64,000 bases of DNA from positions 1,453,501 to 1,517,500 of the forward strand of contig BSDZ01000015.1 of NCBI GenBank assembly GCA_030268105.1, read 5' to 3'. The stretch's first letter is position 1, and every line of letters begins with the position of its first letter. This DNA comes from Volvox africanus. Lineage: Eukaryota; Chlorophyta; Chlorophyceae; Chlamydomonadales; Volvocaceae. Under the pieces are notes generated by a model. The model did no database searches. It was not told the DNA's origin and saw nothing but the letters and a program-made list of their open reading frames with translations. Made by a program: the position numbers and the translations under genes. This document shows, piece by piece, positions 37,201-47,910 of the stretch.

Positions 37201-40131
37201 CGCGGAGGGCATCACCCTCAGCTGGAGGCGCGCGCCCTGGGGCGCCGCTGCAGCAGCAGTCTGGGGGCGGCGGCCAACAGAGCACGTTCTTGGCGCGCCT
37301 CGTGGAGGTGGTCAAACGTCAGAGCAGCCGCCTCCATGCTCAGTATAGCGACGCGGAGGAAACCGGAATGGCCCTGGCGCAGGTAGATCCTAGGGGTGTT
37401 GAGTTATGGGCTGCTATCTTTTTTCTCATGAACATGTTGGCTGGGGAATAGTAACCTGTACCGCAAGATCGTGCCGTGATAGAGCACGATTGCGGCACGA
37501 TCTATTTTTATTTCCCTTATGATTCAAATCGTTATGGCTGGGCTTTCTGTGTGTCTAATGCCATATGCACTGCCTGTTAGGTCAACCACACCCTCCAAGA
37601 AGCGGAGGCCCGCTTGGCAGACGTCCGTGATGCAAACTCACCTGCTTTCGCGGAGACCCTCGTCACGGTATTGGAGCAGGTGGCAGCGCTTCGGTACATT
37701 GGCAGTCAGACGCACCCCGCCGTGCAGCAGATGGTGTTGGAGCACGAAAACCGCCTAGATAAGGTGAGCGGGCAGATCGGGATGACTGTTAGTGGACCTA
37801 AGCTGCTGGGAAAGGAAGCAACATTAGCGCTAACAATGGATACACACGAAGAATTGTGCAGCAGCTTACGCTGTAGGAATTAGTCGTAAAGCAGAAAGAT
37901 GAGCCAATATTTTTAGGGGTACTTGGGTAAGTACAACAGGGCGAGGCCTCCATTGTTGGTCGGAGCCGATTGGTCATGAGGCTTCCAGGTCTTGTCAGTT
38001 TGCAGGATGGTCCTCAAGAGGGCCCGGAGTGCCACTCTTATCCGCAAATGTTCAGGCCCCTCCTAGGGACTGTATTCGTCAGCCCTTGCCCGCTTCATCT
38101 TCTAGCTTTCCCCCGTTGAGTGGCCAGCCCCGATTCCTATGCCACTGGCACTGCATCATCTTGCCACCTGGACTTTCCGAAGATTGCGGAGGACCTCAAG
38201 GCCATAAGCGGCGGCTCCCCACGCTCCGACGAACACGCTGTGGCTGCGGCCGCAGCGGCCCAGCCCCATCCCTTGCTGGTGGAGGAAATCGGCGTGGTAT
38301 CGCGGCAGGTTGCTCGTATGGAGGCTGAGCTGGCACGGGTGGCGGGTCAGAACGCCGCGCTGGACCGTGCGGTCAAGGAAATGATCGTCCAACTCGGCTC
38401 GTTGTCCCCATCCGCGCCGGGTTCACTAGCCGCCCTGGAAGACGCCACAGCCACAGGCAGCCGCAGGGTCAGCGCTCACGAAGGCGAGGTGCTGGAGATG
38501 GAAAGCGAGGCACTGGAGTCGGCAATTCAGGCGGGGACGGAGCCACTGCAGGCTCAGGCATCCACCCTGGAGGAGGTGGGCCTTGCGGTTCATGTTCGAT
38601 TAGTAGAGGGTATGCTCGAGGCGCACCTGCAAGGCCTGAGGCATGAGCTGATGGGAGAGATCCGGGCGCGTGCTGGCAGCGGTGGTGGCGCCGCCACGGT
38701 CACAGCCGCCACGACAGCCGCCGAACTCGGCGAATTGGAGAAGACAGTTTCGAAGTTGCACTCGGCGGTGACCGCCATCCGTAACCGGCTGCTGGCTATG
38801 CAGGAATACGTGGACAGCACGCAGGTACGGGGAGGAGTCCAATGTAAAATCGATATGTGGCACTGCCTCTAGACAAATTTAGTTCCAAAGCTCCGAAGCT
38901 CCAAATAATGATAATGACGTGTGTGCCGATGTGGTTGCCACAAATAACCGAGTCCACTCGGTCATTCCAGAGCTCTTATTAGTGTTGAACTTGTATTCCA
39001 CCTCCTGCGATGTTTGTTGGCGTTATCCAGGGTATGATTAAAGACATGCACATCGCGCTGGGCGGACTGGTCAGGCGGGTCGACACCTTGGAAGCTGCAT
39101 CTGGCTCAGGCAGCCGTAGCGCTCGTGTGAGCGGCTGTGGCTCCGTCAGCGTTGGTGGCGCCGACGCGGGCAACCTCCGCGACCTGCAGGTAAGAGCAGG
39201 CGCGCCCCCGGGGTGTGCGGTCGGGGAGCACATCCATAATATACCATGTCCGGTAAGCCCGAGTGAACCTCAGGTGAGTACTTGCTGCCCGTTCTGGAGA
39301 TCCGGCTCAATCTTGAAGAGGTAGTTATGTTATCACTTGCCGAGGTAGTTATGTTATCACTTGAATTCTGTCCCGATGTGAGTCGCTGTAAGTCTCGATA
39401 TCCGTTTACTGAGCCGCTATGTGCCCTGCCTCGTCTCCCCCCGTGTCGTTGCACGTCCTACGCTTGCTAGTCCGACCTGCATAAGTTCGAGCGACGGTTA
39501 TTGACGATGGAGTCCAGCAGCCTGGAGGCTGCACACGCGCTCGCAAGCCTCAAGGGCCTGACGCCTCGCGTTACAGAGGTCGAGTCCCGTCTCTTAGACG
39601 CCTGCTCCAAGCTGGCAGTGGCATTGGGCGGGAGCCCAACCAGCACGGCACCAGTCATTCCTGCCGTTGCTCCAGGCACTTCATTGCCCGCGGTGGCAGG
39701 CACGTTGCGAGCTCTGGAGCGGCGGTTGGGCAGCCGGCTGGAGGCGGCATGTGGAGCGCTGGACACGCTTGGGTCGGCGCTATCAGCAGCTGGGAGGATT
39801 CAGGCGGAGTCGACGGCCAATCCATTCAAAGGTGGGAGATATGCTCTTTCGCAGGTCGGGACATTGCGGCCGCTTTCCTGACCCCTTTCCTCAGCTCATA
39901 CCAACCACGCACCCTACCATTTCTTTTCAATGCGCAGCCATCAGCGCCGCAGTGAACAACCCTGTCATTGTCGCTATGGAGAAGAAGCTGGAGACGATGC
40001 GCGCGGAGATCTTGGCTGCGGCCACTTCCCTGTCCGAAGACATGCGTCGGGACCACCAACAGCACCAACTGGAGAGTCGGTTGGCATCGGCGGATACCAG
40101 TGTTGGCGGCGGTAGTGCCTTCAGGCTGTAA
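28239..40131 (+). CDS. Giant Ala/Gln-rich coiled-coil protein, more than 20 exons
   Basis: Exons: 28239..28340 and 28399..28425 (both tentative), 28550..28858, 29000..29323, 29577..29837, 30000..30151, 30537..31446, 31723..31989, 32235..32255 (tentative), 32308..32499, 32762..33073, 33345..33398, 33702..33878, 34038..34103, 34475..34600, 34792..36684, 37014..37382, 37581..37763, 38183..38824, 39031..39189, 39471..39831, 39938..40131. Together they code about 2,350 residues. Every accepted junction keeps frame. The product is almost all heptad-like helix rich in Ala, Gln, Glu and Leu, with repeated segments such as LVENKEL-like, EALSAGIEALSA and VEQQLVELQCQL. Short Pro/Ser-rich linkers are coded by exons 29000 and 37014. 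No membrane segment, motor head or enzyme domain is visible. Such proteins are usually structural or tethering parts of cytoskeleton, Golgi or centriole; which one cannot be told. TGTAA at 40554-40558 fits the 3' end. The central exons are very likely real; the 5' end is unresolved. Confidence 0.75.
39318..39364 (+). repeat. 24-bp tandem duplication in an intron of the coiled-coil gene
   Basis: The unit GAGGTAGTTATGTTATCACT plus four bases occurs twice head to tail in the intron after the exon ending at 39189. Confidence 0.85.
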
Positions 40132-41083
40132 ATCGTGAAAACGCAGAGAATTTGTGCGTTGCAACACTGACGTTTTTGTATTGGACGTCCAGATCGCGGG
40201 CTGGGTTGGCAATTCGTCTGTTGTCAGGTTGCTTATCGTGATCATGTGACAGCCGATCACGGCCCAGCGGCTTTTAAGTTTATTTAGGTGCGGGCGTACT
40301 GGGTATTTTGATCTGCGCGCATACCTACTGCTGCAGCTGACCGTTAAGTTGTGAGAGGGATATCAGAGGGTAGGAAGTTGCGAACATAGTATGTTGCGTC
40401 TGCCGCAACCTATGATGCTATTGGACTGTTAAGTGGGGCTCGGTGCCGGAAACACATTCATAATTTAAATGGGTTGGCTGCATGTGATAACTAAATTGCA
40501 ACAGCAGCAGGTGCAGTTATCATAGCCGGCTTCAGTTCACTCGCGTTGAAGTGTGTAAGTGTTACGGGGTGGCAGGTCATCAGGGGCCCATTAACCATCA
40601 TGGGTGAAGTCCTGCTTCTCCCTGCTGGAGGAACGCCCTCATCCAATCGACTTCAAACATGCAATTATTGGGCTCGCCACCAGCATCCAGCAGGTCTAAC
40701 AGATCAAACGCACAATCAACTCTGCTCCTGGTCAGCTTGCAAGCCACTCCCCTCCCTCTTTTCCAAGAGCAGACCGTAAACTATCGTGCTTGATAGGTAG
40801 GTCCCGGCCCCCTTCACCTCCTCGGCACCTCCACACACCATGTTGGCAACAACAGCTAGGTAGGCTATCACCTCAGCGACCTCCGTTTACGTGGTACGGG
40901 GCACACAGCAGCCGCATCGCCCAGGTGCGCCCCATCCGCTAACATCAGCCAGTGCACCCGCACGTATTAGGTACAGGGAAAGCCCTTGTAGTAATCCCAA
41001 TACCTACTCATCAGTCCGTGGTCCCTGACTGTGGCATCAACCTCTAACAATGCGGGGAATGTCGGTGTTTCCCCGGTCCCTCA
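40132..41083. other. Convergent spacer between the coiled-coil gene and uL6m
   Basis: TGTAA at 40554-40558 is the likely signal for the coiled-coil gene (about 420 bases past the stop). No TTACA suitable for uL6m was found, so that gene's 3' end is unknown. No exon recognised. Confidence 0.55.
40554..40558 (+). terminator. TGTAA polyadenylation signal of the coiled-coil gene
   Basis: Lies about 420 bases past the stop at 40131. Another TGTAA overlaps the stop codon itself (40127-40131) but is too close to be the functional signal. Confidence 0.45.
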
Positions 41084-43841
41084 TCACTTGGAGCGCGCGC
41101 GTTGCTTCAACTTAACCACCTCGTCAACGTACTGCAAGCCGTTGCCCGTATAGGGGTTGGGTTTCCGGATGGCACGGATTTCGGCCGCCACGCGCTGTAT
41201 CTCGTCCAACTCCAGGCCGTACAGGTATAGCAGGGTTGGCTTGAGGCAGAAGGCCCGGATGTGTGGCGGAAGCGGGTAAACCACAGTGCGACTGTAACCC
41301 ACCTGTGTGCGTGTGTGTACGTGGGTAGATTATAGCAGTCACAGCGGCGCAGATGAATGACGGGGCGCAACCACAGGCAGGGGTACCCCGGTAAGGCACC
41401 ACACCGCCTGTATACCTAAAACAAAGTTCGTTTTCTCCGTTCTCCTAATCTCATAGACTTATATTGCATAGGACGATTACATGAGTTTACGACAAAGATA
41501 ATAAAATGCGATAAAAGGCTGTCGGTACTAAACGCAATGGTGTGGTAAGTACTGCTCCGGCGGGATCCACCGCCGCTTCTTATACGTGATGAGTTAGTGG
41601 GTAGCCCCTGGTCGATGCATGGATCGTGTGACGGACCGTGTGGTCGTGGTTTTCTTGAAGCCCGTTGGGGCGTTGAATAAATTTGGACAGCTGCGTCCCT
41701 CAAGTGAAAGGAGAAGCAGACAGGGCTAACCCAAGTTAATGGGCGAAAGATTGGCGAGGAATGACGCCGTGTAACGCCTACATACACACACCTTGAGGCG
41801 AATGGCCGACACAGGCTTGCTGTATGGGAAGGTCACGTTCTGTTTCTCCTCGCCAGCGGACTCGAAGTAGTAGGGCTTCGGAGCCGCTCCCCCGGGGGCT
41901 CGGGACCGCCGCAACACTTGGGCGTACGTCAGCTTGGGAACCCGGCTGGCCACCTGGGTAGAGGGCACCAGTAGTGGCGCGGTTGGTGGGGCGGGTTGAG
42001 AATCTTGATTCTTGTTGTGTTGTGTCATTAACGCAGTGACGGTGAAAATGGGAAGGTCTTTTAGGAAATCATGCAAAGAGCCCCAGAGTGGAGTTGAGTA
42101 AAGTGGAGTCCAAAAAGATGCCAAAACGGGCCTCGTCACATGAGGGTAAGGGAGGCCCAGAAGTATAATAAGACATGGAAGCCATAAATCAAACACACAG
42201 GTCATACTTCACATATCATATCACTGAGACACACACATACAAGCGTATACATACGCGCACGTCCACATACAGACACGCTTACCTCCCCGGTGGGATCCTC
42301 CACGGGCTCCATTCGGTACCCCACTCCCTTGACCGTAAGGCCCACCAGGTAGCCGCTCATCACGCCGCGGATGGCCTTGTTCAGTTTCTCATTCGCCGTG
42401 TCGGACCGATCCTTACTGGGGCTCACCAGCACAAGCAAGCTGCGGCGTTGCTGCTGGGGCTGCTGCTGGGTGCTGCTGGATGGAAGGTGGATGAGGCGGA
42501 AGGCCAGGAGGCCAGTCGGGTCCAGCTCCTGTCGGCGTGTTGCAGGTAGGGTTATTGCATATCGTGAAATAGGGAGCAGGGAGAGGAGCCACGTGGGGGT
42601 GCGCCAACGATTCGTAAGGGGGGGGGCATCGTTGCCACACTACGACCAGCTGCAGACATCAGAACTCGCCTGTCCTGGTTCTCAGATCGTGTGGATCGTG
42701 TGGATGAAGGTGTGGTTACAACCATTCGTTGTTACATTGTTGCAGGTAAAGAAGCTGAAGAAAGAAATTGCGCCACCACTAGTACGAGTTGGGATAAGTC
42801 AAGGAAGGCCAGTACACGGTAGAAAGAAGCATTGAGAACATTCAGATAACTCGCGGCGTGAAAACGGTCCAATTGGGTCGTAGGGGGATTGTTTATTCCG
42901 CCAGTAATGATGATGGAGTCACCAGTCACCACAGAAACAGCCGTGTGTACTGAATCCCTCAATATGATTTTCAGAGCCTCATCAACTAGCGTGACCGCCA
43001 GGCAGTCAGGCAGGCTGGCTGGCTGGCTGACTGGTTGGCTGGCCACTTGGGTTTTCTGAATGGTCTAATTCGTTATCTTCAACCCCGCACACACATGTGC
43101 GCTGCATCACTCCCGGCTCAGTCTCAAACACCCACCATCACCCGCACACATCCACACAAACACGCACGCACTCACCTGCAAGTCAAGTCGTATGGTGCCC
43201 GCCTTCCCGCAGAGCACCAGAGTGCGGTTTCCATTCCGTGCGCCATCACCGACTGGGCCCTCGTCCAGGTGGACGGCGACCTCGGGGGGAAAGCGCACAA
43301 CGCTGCGGTGCCAGCGGACCTCACCTTGAGGCGACTTGACGGGCTCAATCTCGGGCCAAGGCTGTGGCGCGGGCCGGCCGCTGCGGAGTGAGTAGGCTAC
43401 CTTTGGCGGGGCGACGCGGTTCGGAATCTGATATCCACGTAACTGTTTGAACTGCCAAAGTCCTTCCAACGGTCCTGAGAGTGATTCAGTGCGCTGGTTC
43501 AGCTGTTGGGAGTGATGTTGTTGGCACGGAAAGAGCCGATGGCGATGGTGATGGAGATGCCGCACGGGGTCCGGGAGGGGTAGGTGTGAGGTGGACTGAG
43601 CAAAGGATCCAACATCTGAATCCTCGTTGGTGGATAAGTCAGGGGTCACAGACCGGGCTGGTAAGCCTTGGAGTTCTGCATGAGGATGATGCACGTCGTG
43701 CGGGAGTACGGAAGCGATGCTTTGCCACCCTGACACGCCACCCAAGTGAAGCGATGTTTACCTACCTTGGAAAGCGCTTGCACTCTGCTGGATCAATGCC
43801 TGCACTGTGCCCGGTAGGAAATTGCAAGGCACGCCGCTCAT
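41084..43841 (-). CDS. MRPL6: Mitochondrial large-subunit ribosomal protein uL6m
   Basis: Minus strand, five exons in phase: 43841..43766, 43474..43176, 42528..42283, 41953..41792, 41302..41084; 333 residues. The first exon starts MSGVPCNFLPGTVQALIQQ, which could form an amphipathic presequence. The N-terminal uL6 fold is seen in SVVRFPPEVAVHL and LCGKAGTIRLDLQELDPTG. The second fold is seen in NKAIRGVMSGYLVGLTVKG with GVGYR, then VGYSRTVVYPLPPHIRAFC and ending NPYTGNGLQYVDEVVKLK. The C-terminal part resembles plant mitochondrial L6 more than plastid L6 (PPHIRAFC, YVDEV), which decides the compartment. Two insertions stand out: a Gln-rich segment at about 144-155, and about 60 residues between GVGYR and VGYSR. 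Bacterial L6 has about 180 residues, so this copy is nearly twice as long. uL6 sits near the sarcin-ricin loop. Confidence 0.88.
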
Positions 43842-45680
43842 AACGCGACCCAACGACGTAATCATGATCCTGATTTGATCAGGATCACTATAGTTACGTG
43901 CGCATATGACTTAAGCGGTGCTGGCTTCGTTGTTTGCCCACGCCTCCTACGGCGTCAACTAAGGACTACCTAACGAAGCATTTTAGATTTACCATCAATT
44001 TAACAAATGTATTTTACGAATAACAAGCAGGCTTGAAAACGGCAATCGACTAGCAGCCCCACACGCTTGTGCGCAGTACTGCCAAATTACTCTATTACTG
44101 TATGCTGCGATTGTCGCTGCTACGATCTGGCACCATCTTCATTTTTGTGCCAACGTCCTTATGTTTTATATAATACTTGCAGCTTATGAAATATCGCAAG
44201 GAGGAGAATTGAGTGGAAGCTTTGTGCGTATTCCCTCCTGGGTTTGTAATCACGACATCATGACCATGCTCCCGCCAATTTCGGTATAAGTTGCAAAGTT
44301 CAGTCATGAATTGGCCTCCAGAAATTTTCCGACGACCTTGAGGCCGGTCGTAACAAGGAACACAGCGAGTCGCGAGGCGCGGGGATGGCCATGGACCGAC
44401 CCACGCCTCTGGGCAGCTGCCTCCGGGCCACACCTGGGGAGCGGCTGCTCCTTTCTGCCAGCATGCCAAATTGTATCTTGCGATCCAGGCAGCCAACCGC
44501 CTCATCCTGGTCCTCCTCGTTGGGGCCTTACCCGCGCCTGGCAACCGTGAGAGCTGTATTCAACACGCCGGTTCTTCTCCGTGAGTTCTCTTCATTTCCT
44601 CTTCCTTCCCCTTTTTCCTCCCTCCCTACCCTTTCCTCACCTCCCGCCTTACCTTCCTTCGACTGTAAGCTCCATTTAAGAGTAATGCACAACTCGCTAA
44701 TTACTTCCATTATAACTGCAAAAGTCACTCAGTCGTCGGTGGTTGGAGGGTGCGCGTCGTGGGGGGGGGAAGGGTTGTACCACTACATCCAGCAACGCGG
44801 CTCGACTGCTCTCCACATTCACATGCACACATACACAGACGCACATACATACACTGTGGAGGTGGAGGAGTAGGGTTTTTCTAGTTTTTGGGTGGTAGGG
44901 CTTGTTCTCTAGCCTTGTTTGTCCTCTTCGTCTGGGAGCTGGTGGGATTGGCTAAGGGTCTGTTCCTGCGAGTAGCCAGGCTGGAGGCTTGTGAGGTTTT
45001 GATTGCCCTTGCTGGCTCGAGCGAGGGGAGGAGCGAAGACAGACAGACAGACAGACAGACAGTCAAAGCCGTGTGTTTTTCCCCTCTTGCTGCGCTGTGG
45101 TTCGGCCCGGTCAGGGCGCCCGGTGCTTGTCCTTATTGCAGGGGAAGTCGCCCACAGTGTAACACCAAAATACACAAATACACACACTCTCGCGCTCTTT
45201 CGCTCGCTCTATTCCCCCACTTCCTTCATCTGACGTTTAATCAAATGGAAAGCCTCGTGGAGCCTCGCATCCCTTTGTACTCGTACATATCCGTCCGCGT
45301 ACATACATACGCGCACAAACGTTACCACTTCCAACGCCCCAAGCTGTCCACTTCCCGCCATTTTATTTTACCGCGTTTGGTTCGTGATGCACTTAGTGTA
45401 CGTCTCCCCGGACGGCACCCAGAAGTTTTGGCATTTCAGTACGGCATTACTCGGGGGTAAGAGGATTGGGTCTACTCTGGGGACCCCAGGAAGTGGGTTT
45501 TGGCCATGCGAACCGCCCTCCCTCCCTTCCTCCCTCCCTGCGACCTCTCCGTCTACTTGGGTGTGCATCTGTCGTACCACAGGTCACTGGGGACACCTTC
45601 CGTGCGGCTTCATCAGGCCTCGTGGTGGTGCTCATTGTAGTAGCCTGGTTAGGCTACCCGCCGCTGCAGCGGGCACCCTG
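43842..45680. promoter_or_regulatory. Divergent region between uL6m and TIC236
   Basis: This 1.8-kb spacer carries the two facing-away promoters and possibly a non-coding first exon of TIC236. It contains a (GACA)n run at 45038-45062. Some frames in 44300-44550 stay open, but no domain or matching splice pair was found. Confidence 0.45.
45038..45062 (+). repeat. (GACA)n microsatellite
   Basis: About six tandem GACA units upstream of TIC236. Confidence 0.85.
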
Positions 45681-47879
45681 ATGCCGCGGTTGTTGTTGCG
45701 GCAGGGACCCATGGGTCGATGTGGAGGACCGCCCTGGAGCTGTTCACGCAGGCTTGCAACTCATCGCGCGGGTGGGGCTAGGGCTGGCGCCGGCGGCGGC
45801 AGTGGCGGCGGTGGCGGTGGCCGTGGCGGCGACGAGGAGACTGGAGAAGCCGTAGGATCCGGCGGCGATGCGGGTGCGGGTGCGGGCAGTGATGGTTTCG
45901 GGGCTGGCACGAAGGTGGCAAGTGGGTACGTTCCGTAGGGATGGAAGGAAAGTAGGCGAGGCAGGGTGAGCATGAGGGGGAGGAGGAGGGGGAGCGGGAG
46001 GAGGAGGAGGGGGAGGGGGAGGGGGAGGGGGAGGAGGGCGAGGGGGAGGAGGGCGAGGGCGAGGGGGAGGGGGAGAAGGTGGGTGGGCATTGTCTGACGT
46101 CCGCCTTGGGGACGAGGGGAGGGATTTCGGAGCGCAGCGGCTCCCTCCGGCGGGTCACGAGAGCACGGCCCCCCTCCCGCATTTTAAATGCTTCATATAA
46201 TACGATGAGCTTCCGGTGGGACAGAGGAGGGATGCGTTCTCGATTCGCGCTGTCTAACCCTAAGTCCCGGGGCCAGCCGGGGGGAAGGGAGGGAACTCTA
46301 GCAGTTATTAAGGGCCTTATGTAGTTTTCGTTGCTTACCCACGATCCTGATCCATACACACAGCACATTGCCTCTCTGGCGGCCCGCTGCAACTTGCAGG
46401 CGCTTCCGCCTCACCCCCCGGTGTAGGCTCGGGGGGTGTCGCATTTGGCAGTAGCAGCAGCATGTCGATGACAGATTCCGTTGGTAGTTTGGGTACGGAT
46501 AGGGTTGGGGCTGCTAATGGCCCAGGAAGGCTCTGGCCAGGTGAAAGGAAGGCAGAAAGCGGCGGCAGCAGCGGCGGCGGCGGCGGCAGTGCAAGCAGCA
46601 GGGAAGTAGCTGAAGCTGCGCGGGAGCCGTCTATTCAAGTCGCGAAAGGCCGCATGGTGGCAGACGCTGATGACGATGTCGGGATAAAATCGTCGCCGCT
46701 GCTACCGCCTCCGTCGCGGCCTCCGTCGACGTCGACGTCGCCTCTGGAGATACCCACCGACGCTGCGGCTGCTGGCGCCGCTACCGCGACCGGTACCGCT
46801 GCAGCCGCTAGTCCTGCTGCCGGTAGCAATGGCGCCATCGGCGGCGTCAGAGGCGTTGGCGGCGGTGCGCTGCTGAGCGGGTTCCGCGAGCGACTCGCGG
46901 ACCTGAGGGAGCTGTTCTCCGGAGCACTGGAGGGACTGTGGAGGTCGCTGGATACATGGTGTGTGTGTGTGTGTAAGGGAAGGCGAATAAATGAGAGACC
47001 TGGTGCTGCTGTTGAGGAGGAGCACAAGGGGATTAAATAGGGGAGGGGAGAGGGGTCATCAGAGGAGGCTATGTCGGATTTGCGTGCCCGGAGCCTACCT
47101 TTCCAGTGAGGTGTGGTCCTAGTGAGTGGACCGTGCAGCACATGAACCCCACGATCGGCAAGATATCCATTTGACCATTTGAGGCCCGATGGTGGTGATG
47201 GTGAACAGCTGTTGGTAGATCTTGGAATGCGCGCGTATGATATACAGACTTGCAGTAGCGGAGTTGACGCCTTAGTTGATTCGGCAGATTCCGCTGGATG
47301 CTGGTGGTGGGTGCTGAACCTGGGAAAAACACTGCTTTCGGAGAAGTCGGCATGGGAGACTGGATGAGGGTGCCCCGAAACACCGGGGAAGGTAGGGACT
47401 GCCAGGTTAGTGGCCACGGGTGATGTACCCCCCTATCCTACACACAAGACTTGCTTGTTTATTATTAATTTGTTATTTGATTCGTCTAGTTGTGGCGTCA
47501 CGCTTTCCCCGAACCCATCCCCACTCCACAACCGTCTGCGCAGGTACACCCGGCTGGCCTTTGTGGTGGGCCTTTTGTGCGTCATCGTGACTGCCGTGGT
47601 CAACGCCGTACTCTTGCCCGTGGTCAACGTCCACGTGATGCCCACCTGGGAGCAACGCGCGGCGGTTGTATTGCAGCGCGATGTAAGCACCTGGCAAGAC
47701 ACGACATGATGAAAAAGCCAAATGTTAATGACATCTTCGTTGTCTTACCAAATCAATCGTACGGCATACCATTCGTACATGTTGATTGTTCCAATCCAAG
47801 TACGGCAATACGATCATTTGTTGTTATCATTCATAGTCATGTGCAAACGTATAAACGTATGTCTGACTCACTCTTTCAT

Positions 47880-47910
<31 letters not shown>

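Noticed and set aside
44095..44544. 149-codon minus-strand open frame upstream of TIC236
   Set aside because: No domain recognised and no start or splice support; left as part of the divergent spacer.
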